A stretch of DNA of 64,000 nucleotides, taken from Spongilla lacustris (lineage: Eukaryota > Porifera > Demospongiae > Spongillida > Spongillidae). The DNA lies in the NCBI GenBank assembly GCA_949361645.1, contig OX442416.1, positions 934,887 to 998,886 of the forward strand. Direction: 5' to 3'. Positions 1-10,200 of this stretch are shown one piece after another (position 1 is the first letter of the stretch; each line of letters begins with the position of its first letter). A model generated the notes under the pieces. The model saw only the letters and a list, made by a program, of their open reading frames with translations. It ran no database searches and was not told the DNA's origin. The translations under genes and the position numbers were made by a program.

Positions 1-990
1 GGTTTATGATTAGTATCACGTTCAGCGCAGAGCTTCTGATTGCAGAACGTCACCTATTTCAAGCACTGCCGGTGGGTGTAGACGATCGCGATAGGCGGAG
101 TTTGCTACATATACGTACATGTACTTATTTAGCCAAGTTTTATACTTTTTGTATATGTGCATAGCACACATGCATGCCCCATGCCCCCACACACATAGCT
201 ACGGTGCATACACAACACTAAAAGACACACACACATGCACAACCACACAGGAACTAGAATAGTTGTAGTAATTAGGTTAATTGTATCCACGTGTGTGCGC
301 ACTATACACTCAATACCATAGCACTACACAATCAACACACTAGCAATACACTGTACTTCACAAGCATAGAACAAATCACCATAGTACTACACGATCAGCA
401 AAATAACATTTTAAAAATGGCTTCGTCTCCCCAACAACCGTATGTATTGTAATCGCATTCCGAGCTCATAAGGTGACGTAACAGTTCGCTGTTTGGTCTT
501 ATGAATTCATGTTGTTTGATCACGTTTATATTGATAGCGGGTTAAACAATATATATAGAAGCGACTGGCTTACTTACAGGCTATAAATTGTGAAAGGTTA
601 GCCACGTTTACAGGTGCAGTGTGACGTTAGGGATATAATACTTGGAAAATTTGTTTTACACGGGCACGGGACCTGGATTTTCTAAAGTAACATTCCCTAT
701 CTTGTATTTCTAATTATCGCGCATCATGTATAGTATTTTCGAACTACACACATGGTAGCAGGCTAAAAATAGTTGTATCGCATGTAGGCAGGGTCATAGT
801 GTGCTTGTGTGATCGATGTGGTCTATACATTGTATATTACAGTGTCGGCGTTGCATGGTTGCACATATAATTATATATATATATAATGTGTTGTAATTGT
901 GTAGCAATTACAAACATGTGTGTTTTGATGTGTAGCAAATGTGTATCAAGATAAACTATTAAGCTATAGCGCTCGTAATATAACAAACAT
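1..990. other. non-coding, AT-rich flank
   Basis: I see no supportable gene here. The stretch is AT-rich with short CA-rich patches (about 170-300) and several copies of the palindromic word tacatgta, which recurs throughout the window. Confidence 0.6.
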
Positions 991-993
991 GTA

Positions 994-1159
994 CAGTGGA
1001 ACCCCTCTAATGCGGGACCCACCTCAAGTGTCCTGGTTATTGAGGTGTCCTTATTCATGGGTTGGAATTATTCAACCTAACTTATTTGGGACCTAGAGAT
1101 AGTGTCTTGTTTATTGATATGTCCGTATTTAAGGCAGTCCGCATTTCGAGGTTCTACTG
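994..1159. mobile_element. Tc1/mariner-like MITE, 166 bp
   Basis: The element begins CAGTGGAACC and ends GGTTCTACTG, giving imperfect terminal inverted repeats of about 20 bp. It is flanked on both sides by TA (992-993 and 1160-1161), the usual Tc1/mariner target duplication. The inside carries repeated gaggtgtcc/ttattga words. It is too short to code for anything, so it depends on a transposase elsewhere. A rearranged fragment of the same family lies near 38200-38265 in the opposite orientation. Confidence 0.7.
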
Positions 1160-1583
1160 TAGTGATAGATAATGTTTATGTGCTAGACAATCTGTCAACA
1201 GGATTTTAGTATATATCGTGTGTGCACAGAGTGAGTATCATCATTGTGCACAGCTGAGGTGTGTTTTGTGTGTACTCTATCCTGGTGGAGTACTTGTATA
1301 TAGTATATGTTATTCTTTATTTTAACATAGTGAATTAGATGGAAACTAAGCTGACCTAAGTATAACGACCGGGTGGTGGACCTCTATAGTGTGTCCTCTC
1401 CATTCTCCCTGTGTTATTCACATCTGATAAAAAAACACCCTGGCACATGCATGATGGTGAGTGAAAATCATCTACTCCCCTCCCACCTCCCCAATTTACC
1501 TCCTCCAACCACTCCTCTCCATCCTCCCCTCCTCTCCTGTGGACCATGGATCACATCAGTCCATACATGTGTTCCCTGTCAAG

Positions 1584-1670
1584 TGGCCACTGTGGAATGT
1601 ATACAGCTAGCAACTCTTAGCACAGATGACTCCCCCTTAGCTGAACTGCTCAGTGCATCACACCGAGGGA
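1584..1670 (+). CDS. possible internal coding exon, unknown protein
   Basis: A pyrimidine-rich stretch ending in ctgtcaag precedes an open reading frame that ends at a consensus donor (GGGA then gtaagtag). Read with two leading bases it gives a peptide containing LATLSTDDSPLAELLSASHR, which has ordinary amino-acid composition. No family was recognised. The exon stands alone: I could not join it in phase to a neighbour. It could be chance. Confidence 0.25.
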
Positions 1671-1680
1671 GTAAGTAGTG

Positions 1681-2075
1681 CCCTACGAAAAAATCTTGGC
1701 ATGACATGCCATGACATGTTCCAAATTCATGCATGATATGTTTTCGCAAGTGTTCCAATTTATCTAGAGCACTGTTGACCATGCTTATGTAATTAAATTG
1801 CAGGCATATCACTCTTCTAACTTGTACAGGCTGAAGAGTTTCTAAAAAGCGATTCCCCGACGAGGCATGTAAGTTTATATATGCTAAGGGGCGTGCCGCT
1901 TTATAACTTCTCGGGGGAACGCAACCTGTACAAGTTAGAAGAGTGATATTCCTTGCAATTTAATGACATAAGCATGTTAAACAGTGCTCTAGAAAAAGTG
2001 AAACACATGCGAAAACATATCACGCATGAATTTGGAACAAATCATGGCATGTCTTGCCAAGATTTTTTCGTAGGG
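1681..2075. repeat. foldback repeat, 150-bp arms
   Basis: Arms 1681-1830 and 1925-2075 are diverged reverse complements, starting ccctacgaaaaaatc and ending gattttttcgtaggg, around a loop of about 95 bp. Each arm read outward carries a similar open frame (containing RKHI-HEFGT and HGMSCQDFFVG). This may be a conserved exon duplicated head to head, or simply the sequence of a foldback element. The right arm ends at a possible donor (gtgggt). No protein family was recognised. Confidence 0.65.
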
Positions 2076-2224
2076 TGGGTCTCAAGGTATTATACATACA
2101 CCCTTCCTCTCCCTTCCCTTTCTCCCCTCCCTTCTTCTCCCTCCCCTCCACCCCTCCTCATACCATACATGACAAAATAGGTTCTTTCTCCTTTGGATCT
2201 TGCATCTTATATGTATGCTGTGGT

Positions 2225-2790
2225 TGTACAGTGTGTTCATGACATCTGATAAAAGCCACCCTTATTAGGAATAAGTAAGGCATGTAGGACATCTACATGT
2301 ATGAGAGTGTATGTGTGGAGTTGGAACAACTGATGCAAAGTAGCAGGTGAGTCTATATAGCATGTGTGTATATGTGTGTGTTACTGCACCTTAAATAGCT
2401 AGGTACATGTATAGGCTTTGTCAGTACACACCATTGTTTGTTACTTGTTCAGCTGATTAAAATGGGTGCACTTGGTTTGTTTTGCAAAATCACAGGTCAT
2501 GATCAGAGGTGACATTTATACCAGTTCTCAGCCACAAATGACCACAAGACCACAAAAGGCCTCAGGCAACATGCCACAAAGGACCACAAAAGGCCGCAGG
2601 CAACATGCCACAAAGGACCACAAAAGGCCGAAAGGACCACAAAAGGCTTCTCTCAGGTGGTCTTGAGCATACATGTATTTGCAAGTTACCTGAAACTAAT
2701 GCAAGACTCAATTACATATATGATAACTCTGTGTATAAAGCCAGTCATCGAAAGTTATGTCATTTAGAGAATTTGTTCAGCCAATGTGGG
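2225..2790. repeat. segment with a shuffled diverged copy at 6.1-7.0 kb
   Basis: Two blocks of this segment recur downstream. The part around 2225-2500 (words gacatctacatgtatga, ataggcttt, acacaccat, ggtgcac, aatcacaggtca) resembles 6755-6940. The part around 2660-2790 (gcaagttacctgaaactaatgca to agaatttgttcagc) resembles 6200-6310. The block order is swapped in the second locus. I see no coding sequence in it. Confidence 0.6.
2536..2655. repeat. minisatellite, unit about 35 bp
   Basis: About three partial copies of a unit containing ccacaaaaggcc, gcaggcaacatg and ccacaaaggacc in tandem. The unit varies in length, with the last copy shortened. Confidence 0.7.
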
Positions 2791-2892
2791 GTTGTGCACT
2801 GATTGTTGGGCAGTGCTATTCGCTGTTATTTATTCTTGCTCCCTGCTGAAGATTTCCCTGCTGTCATCATCGCTGTGTATGTGTCTGCAGAT

Positions 2893-3607
2893 CTATGCAT
2901 ACACATACATATGTTTTGTGTGAGCAAGTGTGTACACATGTAAAGTGTTAACGTGTAACTCCTTTTCGCCAATGTTAGTATCCACTCTGTGGCCACAGGG
3001 TGTTCCCTTTGTGATGAGTCCATATATCCTGATGTTGGATGTTAGTAGTTGGCATAAGGAGGTCACATATTGGCACCTGCAGGGTAAAGAATATGTTTAA
3101 ATGGTATACTCAAACATGGATTACGAAAAACACTCACTGGAATCTACATAGACTCACTTAAATGGTGTGCCTTGATCTACTGATAGTTTATTCAGCAGAC
3201 CATACCAGTCCCTCCCATTGTCCCACCAGTTAGGTGTTAGATGATGGATGACCTCTATCAGTACATCAAAAGCAATGTTAAGGTCACATTGGTTGATTAA
3301 TATTTTGTACTACATATATGCAACAGCCAGCGGGTAGGTTTAAGAGGCATTGAGCTCAGTCCCATGGCACAATTTGGAATACACGTGTTAATTATTTTTG
3401 GGGGGAATGGGGGGGGGGGGGGGGGGGGTGGTAAACCAATGCTTGCAAGTAACCTTGTCATCAATTACGTGGCCAACTGCTTTAATAATGAGGAGGCAGT
3501 TCCCTTTGCAATAAACAGGAGCAGTAATGAGACACATTATATTAAAATTTGGTTCACCAGCATACATTTGAACCATCCGGTTGTTGAAATAGAACTCATA
3601 ATTCCAA
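2893..3607 (-). CDS. putative three-exon gene fragment, unknown protein
   Basis: Three minus-strand open segments join in frame: 3607-3454, 3309-3158 and 3076-2893, with introns of 144 and 81 bp, all with GT donors and AG acceptors. The second donor (gtgagt) leaves two bases and the next exon supplies one, so the frame closes to a TAG at 2893-2895. The first exon reads WNYEFYFNNRMVQMYAGEP followed by a Cys-rich stretch (CLITAPVYCKGNC). The second holds NWWDNGRDWYGLLNKLS and the third CQYVTSLCQLLTSN. The Cys spacing suggests an extracellular domain, but I recognise no family. The 5' end is not defined. It lies just downstream of the receptor kinase on the same strand and could be part of a neighbouring receptor. 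A G-run at 3411-3428 falls in the first intron. Confidence 0.5.
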
Positions 3608-3620
3608 CTTAGCACATTAT

Positions 3621-3869
3621 TCATGAACTGATGATCATGCGCAATTTTCTATGCATGTACAATGTCACATGTAATAGTTCCAATAAGCAGCGGACAATCC
3701 ACAGTTTGACCGACATTATGAGGTAAGAGGTGTTGAATGGAGCACAATACTGTCCCTGGGTGAAGGCATTGCAAGTATGGGTTGTGGCTTGTAGGAGGTT
3801 AGGATACAGAATAAGAACACTGAGAAACAAAAAAGAAATCTCCTTTGCAACGTCAGCACAGCCTGACAT
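3621..3869 (-). CDS. possible secreted-protein start exon
   Basis: An 82-codon open frame starts with ATG at 3869. It has a hydrophobic stretch typical of a signal peptide (SFLFLSVLILYPNLLQA) followed by a Cys-containing segment (CNAFTQGQYCAPFNTSYL). It overlaps the last codons of the kinase frame by 17 bases. It may be the first exon of the gene at 2893-3607, but none of the donors I see gives the phase that gene needs, so the link is unproven. Confidence 0.25.
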   Translation of the reverse strand: MSGCADVAKEISFLFLSVLILYPNLLQATTHTCNAFTQGQYCAPFNTSYLIMSVKLWIVRCLLELLHVTLYMHRKLRMIISS

Positions 3870-5234
3870 GTTTTAGGCTGCTGCTGGCCACAAAATTAGT
3901 TGAGGATGTGTGGGGAGTGAGTGAAGGGAGGTGTGTATTGAGCGAGGGAAGGGAGGTATGTAGGAAAGAATGTGTGGTGGGAGAGAGGGAATGAGGGTGT
4001 GTGGGTATGTAGGGAAGTGAGGTGCATGGGAAGTGAGGGAATGGAGTAGTATATGGAGGAAGTGAAGGGAGGTGTATGGGGCTAGAGGGAAAGGAAGCAT
4101 ATAGGGAGGGATGGTAGTTGGCCAGCATGTCGTGGAGCTCACTAAATGAAGGCCTGCAAGTGGGATCCATACTCCAGCACTTAGTCATTATCTCGTAGAT
4201 CATCTCTGGGCAGTCTTCAGGCACTTCTAGGTGGTTTCCCTCCCTGACAAGCTGAATCACCTCCTCGTTGGTGAGACCATAGTATGGCTGCATGGCAAAG
4301 GACCACACCTCCCACATCACCACCCCAAAGGACCACACATCACTTTGGTTAGTGAATTTCCCGCACACCACAGCTTCAGGGGACATCCATCGGATGGGGA
4401 GGACAGCATTGCCGTTGACACGGTAATAGTCACACGTGTAAAGCTTCTGGCTCATTCCAAAGTCCCCAATCTTAATGTTAAGGGGACTGCTCACAAGGCA
4501 GTTACGGCACGCCAGGTCGCGATGGATGTGGTTCTTTTTGGAGAGGTAGTCCATCCCTGAAGCGATCTGCCTGCACATGTCTGCTAGCTGCTCACAGCTC
4601 AGCTGTGGGGGGTTGTTGGAAAGGCTAGACACAGTGTGTTCATGGACTACAATTGGATTCTTCCGCTTCTGTGAGCTGCTTGCATTCTCCTGGAGGAAGT
4701 GGGCCAAGTCCCCCTTATCCATGTACTCAAACACCAAGTAGTAAGGGACCTCCTTCATACAGACGGCATGGATCTTCAGTATGTGTGGATGATCTAAACC
4801 AAACATTGTTTTGGCTTCACTGACAAAGTTTTCTAAGGCTTCATAGGTCTCCTCTCGTAAGGTCTTCACAGCCACCATCACCTCCCCCTCCACCTCATCC
4901 AGTCTGTCCAACTTACCCAAGAAGACCACACCAAATTTTCCCCTCCCCAACTCCTTGACATAATGGACCCTCGAACGGTCAACCTTTGGGAAGGTGTCGA
5001 TGGTGGACTGCACTTGGAGTGGTCTAAAGTATTGTGGATTGGGCTGGAGACCACAGTCCAATCTAGTTAGCCTTCTTATTGGCAAAATATGCTTTCTTAT
5101 CATCACCCCGACATAATGCAATGTTATAGTGCAGCTTATAAGGATACTAATGATGATTACTGTCACTCCTACAGTAACTATGAGAATGAGTGTTCTTGTG
5201 GTGCTTTCGTTGTAAATAGGTCCAGAGCTAGTAC
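3853..5234 (-). CDS. receptor tyrosine kinase, transmembrane and kinase exon
   Basis: This is the intracellular half of a receptor tyrosine kinase, which phosphorylates proteins on tyrosine after binding an extracellular ligand. The exon opens at an AG acceptor (5236-5235). It codes for a hydrophobic membrane segment (LILIVTVGVTVIIISILIS), basic residues, then an NPQY juxtamembrane motif like that of Trk receptors. The kinase domain follows with the glycine loop GRGKFG, the VAVK lysine, HRDLACRN, DFG, an activation loop with YxxxYY (YTCDYY), SPE and SDVWSFG. All catalytic residues are present. A Ser/Asn-rich insert interrupts the lobe junction. After the kinase domain comes an 80-residue Pro/Ser/His-rich tail from a purine-rich repeat, which may be read-through of an intron. 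Extracellular exons must lie at higher coordinates; I could not identify them. The uninterrupted kinase exon matches sponge receptor kinases. Closest known relatives are the Trk/MuSK/ROR/DDR group. Confidence 0.9.
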
Positions 5235-5330
5235 CTTAAAAAGGTATAAGATGGAGTGTGGCATCAATGAAAAAGAAAAATATATTATCTCACTTGTATT
5301 GAATACTATTCTTAAGTATCACCCATAATT

Positions 5331-5481
5331 TCATACCACACTAAACAAACATCACACACACACATGTTACTGATGTACACAAAATATACACACACACAAA
5401 AATGTAATCGCTCAGGCATCGCCATGACAACCCAAAAATTGCCCATGTAGGCACACACATACCACACTAAACAAACATCGA

Positions 5482-5523
<42 letters not shown>

Positions 5524-5640
5524 ACACACACTCACACACACACACACGTTACTGATATACTCAAAACATACACACACACAAAAATGTAATCGGTCAGGCA
5601 TCGCCATGACAACCCAAAAATTGACCATGTGCGCCGCTAT
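5331..5640. repeat. two-copy tandem duplication with (CA)n
   Basis: A unit of about 125-170 bp occurs twice (from about 5335 and from about 5462). Each copy runs from accacactaaacaaacatc through a CA run, then atgtaatcg, tcaggcatcgccatgaca and cccaaaaattg. The second copy has the longer CA run (5476-5550). Open frames of alternating Cys/Val in it are microsatellite artefacts. Confidence 0.8.
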
Positions 5641-6024
5641 TTTTAAAACTGAGCAAATCAACTGAGAAGGGAAATTTTATAAATCGCACGGGAGATGCAT
5701 CATTTGGCGCTCCTCCATTCATGCCAAGTCATTTTCTGCTTGGGCCTAAGTACGCCTAAGACTCTCCATGTAAGAACGCGGATAGACGTACACGCCCAAA
5801 TCCAATGCATTTTAACTTACTGTTATCAGCTGCGCATGGAAGCAAGAACAGTGCGAATACACACAATACGATTGCTAACATCTTATACATGTATAATACT
5901 ATTAAGCTCTGCACGCGCTTATATACATGTACAGTAGACTACAAGTATACCGTATTACAAAGGCTACATCTAAATAATCTTTGGGTTATACGTTCAGCAA
6001 AATTTCATGCGTTGTAACGAAATT
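5641..6024. other. no gene seen
   Basis: No splice-bounded open frame or repeat worth calling was seen between the CA repeat and the CCCCT repeat. Confidence 0.5.
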
Positions 6025-6126
6025 TCTTCCCTCCCCTCCCCTCCCCTCCCCTCCCCTCCCATCCCCTCCCATCCCCTCCCCTCCCATCCCCTCCCCTCCC
6101 CTCCCCTCCCCTCCCCTCCCCTCCCA
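6025..6126. repeat. (CCCCT/CCCAT) pentamer microsatellite
   Basis: About 100 bases of tandem pyrimidine pentamers, mostly ctccc with some catcc variants. The minus strand is a GGGGA/GGGAT repeat. Confidence 0.9.
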
Positions 6127-7010
6127 TGCACATAGAACCACACAAGGTGGCAGATAACGTGGAAAACCACACAAGGCTTGTCATGGAGGTCTTGTGCATA
6201 TTTGCAAGTAACCTGAAACTAATGCAGGACTCACATGATAACTAAGTTTCTAAAGCCAGCCATAGAAACTCAAAGTTGTCATATTTAGAATTTGTTCAGC
6301 TAATGTAGGATGATGGGTTTGAGTATGACGTAATACGGTATAGGGGGGGGGGGGGGGGGGGGGTAGGTACAGTTTTTATATATTGCATTGTATACTTCTT
6401 TCCTCCTTCCCCTCCCTCATTACCTCCCTCCCCTCATCCACTATTCCCTGCCTTTTCTCCTCTTTTCCCTCCTCTCCGCTACCCTTTCCTCCCCTACCTT
6501 CCTTCCTCTCCGCTACTCTTTCCTCCCCTCCCCTCCCTCCTCTCCAATCCCTTCGATTTCTGCAGCTGGGACGTACATGTATTTGGTCTGGTTACACGAC
6601 TAGTGACTGTAAGGGTTTCTGGCCATAGTGGTTATGAGTTATTACAAGTACATGTAACAATCAGATGGACAAGGTCTATTGGTTTAATCAAATTTTAACA
6701 CTACATATGTACAGTGTATTTGTGTGTTTGACTTAGTGTGTGTCACCATGAAGAACATCTACATGTATGACAGTGTATGAGTTGGGTGAGTATAGTGTGT
6801 GTGTGTTAATGCTCCTTAAGTAGCTACACATATAGGCTTTGTAAGAACACACCATGTAGTGTGTTACTTTGTTCATCTGATAAAAATAGGGGTGCACTAC
6901 ACGTGTTTTGCAATATCACAGGTCACCATCAGAGGTGAGGTTTATACAATTCACACAAGGCCACTGGTAACATGCACATAGAACCACACAAGGCTTGATA
7001 TGGAGGTCTT
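6127..7010. repeat. shuffled copy of the 2.2-2.8 kb segment
   Basis: This locus carries the blocks described at 2225-2790 in changed order. The word catgcacatagaaccacacaagg and the following ttgtcatggaggtcttgtgcat/cttgatatggaggtcttgtgcat are also found twice inside it (6125-6200 and 6972-7015). A G-run of about 22 bases sits at 6342-6363 and a pyrimidine-rich tract at 6385-6550. No gene is supported. Confidence 0.55.
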
Positions 7011-7217
7011 GTGCATATCTTGTATAGTGACCTTGAGAAGTGCTTATGAGTTATTACAAGTAAGTAGGGTTTAAATCTAACTATGTCATCTAGGTGGACA
7101 TGGTCTATTGATTCAATCAAATTTTCACACTGTATATTTACACAGGGTAGTGGGATGGGAGTATAAAGATGGGTAGGTGAGTATATTTTTAGGATCAGAA
7201 AGAACATACAAAAGTGT

Positions 7218-10200
7218 TCAAGTTCTTCGTTGTTTTCTGCAAGTCTGTATACCATGTTCCCAGTATTCATGATTTTTTTTGTGGTAATTTCTTCTCTTTC
7301 TGTGCAGTATTGAATTAGCTGTCATTCTCCACTCTGTCAGCAATATTTCCTCAGCGGGGTTCCACTTGCAAGAACTGAAATAGCTTTGTTTAGCCACATC
7401 ATTTAGCTTTTCAACCCCTGGAGAGACGACATCATGCATTACATTATTTCAAGCAGTTGTATAAATACAATATATGTAGGTAATATTGGCTTTTGTGCAG
7501 ATGAAGTGTATACATGTAATTCGCATTTAATTCCGCCTCACTATTGACACTCACCTTGACAGGAAAATTGTTTCATGTTACCATGCAAGGTAATCATTTC
7601 AGGTATATGTGCAGCCATTAGATGCATGTATGGCGTTATGTTGTTCTGCTGATATCCATCCACGAATCTGGACAGTGCAATAAAATCAGCTATCCACTTC
7701 TTTGCCTGAATAAAGAAGGGAACAAACATATGTACTTGTAACTATGGAATATAGATGTACCACACCTTAGCTTCAATAATGGCACTATCAGGAGTCCAGC
7801 TTCCAATCATTGAATACAATTCCTCGAAGTCCTGCCAAATTCAGTGATTTTGCATGTACACATATTTATGCAAATTTACCTTCCATAACTTTGAAATATG
7901 TTTACTGCTATCTGAAGGTAGAATCTCATCAAAATGTAATGGAAGCTGGGAAAGGAGTTTTCTTTTAGCTGAGCCCCCAAGTGAGGTCCAATCCAGCGTG
8001 GAGTTGTCATCCCGTTTATGCCATATTTGAAATGGCACACCACACAATTGGATTTTTGACAGCAGTTTTTGCATTGTTGCTCCAAGAAGTGGATCACTTA
8101 GGTGTCTGGTAGTGTCCATAAACTTGACTTGGGTAATTAGGTTCTCAATAAGGACATCCATAATACGCAGAAATAGATGCAGTTCATCTGGTACAACATG
8201 GTCTAAATCTATGGCTAGAAGAGGGGCGTATTTTACGCTGAACGAATCTTTCTTTTTTCCTGCGGCACATGTCTGTATGTCCTCAATTGATCGCTTCTTA
8301 TGGACTTTACCTGTGTTCCAACTGCCATATATATCAATAAATTTAAACACATTTACATGGATAAGTAGAAACTATACCGTTCATTCGAAGGTACCAAGCA
8401 CCATATGCATGAGTACTTTGAATTAGCCTGGCCTAAGCCCATAAACATTAGTAGAAACTATATTCATAATAAAATAATACATAATCCAAAGCAAAAAGGT
8501 GTTGCATTACCTACCTTTAAATCGCCTCCTAAGAAAAACTCCAATTCATAAGTTTTCCCTCCAACTTCTAAAGCTCCTGTACCCATAAGAACTTTGATCT
8601 CATCAAGAAGGGGAGAAAGGGCTATTGCCAGATTGTCATATGACTCAGACATTTTAACCACAGCTAATGTGTGATTATCTGTAGCACAGAGTTGGTCATA
8701 TGCAGCCAAAAACCATATGAGAAATACAATGTACATGTTAGATGTATACACAGTCAGTTGCTATTGTTAGCAAATACACACTGTACCAATAACATATTGA
8801 AGAACTAACCTTGTGGAGAAAGGACACGTTGTTGTAAGTTCAGCAAAGAAAAAGATAGAAGAAAAAAGCTGGAGCATCTTGTAAACTTGGCTCCATCTCC
8901 TGAAAGTTTAATTCTAAGTACATTTCTAAGTTGTTCTGGATGAAATTGCACCTAATATGTTTTTAAACAGTGGATGAAAAAGTATTATTAATCAGTTACA
9001 CTCACAAGTTCCTCTATCTCATCAGTAAGCTTCTCTGTTAATGAGCAATAAACGCCATGATGTGGCAGAGGAGCTCGATGCATTTGTGATCTAAAGGATC
9101 TGTTGAGTTCAGTTCGCACCTGCTTTATCATGTAAGACCTTGGCATGCTGGGTAGCACCATTGAAAGTTCATGATAAAATGTATCACTCACGTTAAACCT
9201 ATCCATCAGATACAGCACCTGTATGTAAAAACATTTCAATCTTAATACTTACTTGTGTACAGTAGTATAGACATGTACAAGTATGTATTTCAGTCTTGCA
9301 CAACTGGTTGAAATTTGTGCTTATATGCTAAGCCTTGCCGGCTTATTAACTATATGAAGGTTTGGATTTGGTAAAGCCGACTACTTGTGAGGGAGAGGCT
9401 TTAACTATATGGTGTGTGTTTTTTTTTTCCACATGTCAGTTTATGTGTATGTGTTTGTATAAAATTATATATATTTATATATATATAGGTCTCTCTCACG
9501 TTCAGCAGCATTTGATCTGGAGGTCATCAATCCGCTCAACTCAAACTTTTTATTGGGAGCGAGCCGGCATGACCTCAGGTTATACTGCTGAACTGGGAGA
9601 GCAGGACAAACATGCCAATAATGACATTCCCTGTGAAGAGAGAGAGGTTGGGTATGTGTCCCATTGGTCGTGGAGGTATTTGATGGTTGGGGAAGCAAGT
9701 CACAATAAGCTCTCTCAAGGGTGGCCAAGAAAGTAGCCATCAGGACGAGTCATTTCTGCCGTGAGGTGCTAGCCTCAATCTACTGCCGCCTGGGCATTAC
9801 CCTGATGCACCAGAATGCAAGGGCTTTACTGGGAAGAACCACAGGTGTAGTAGATATTAGTTCAGTGTACATGTAGCTTAGTATTTAGTTTCTTGCATTG
9901 TGTTCCTCATATTAATATCTTAGGGAATTGTATGTATTGTATATAGATCTATCAGTATAAATATGTATTTAATAATATTATACATATGTATCTCTGCAAG
10001 ACACCTTTTTGCTTTGGATTATGCATACATGTACATCAAAACCCAAAACGTTATACTGAGATATGTGTATAAATGTATCAGTCAGTTGTGACAAGTTTTT
10101 CTGCCTTCTCATACATATTTACAGGCCTGTTGTAATTAACATTCATGTAATGTATAAGTATTTATTTTCAGTCTCCCACTTGAGATGCCACAGATTTGTA

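Noticed and set aside
9465..9740. 91-codon minus-strand frame
   Set aside because: The plus strand carries the recognisable nuclease-domain motifs, so the minus frame is a shadow.
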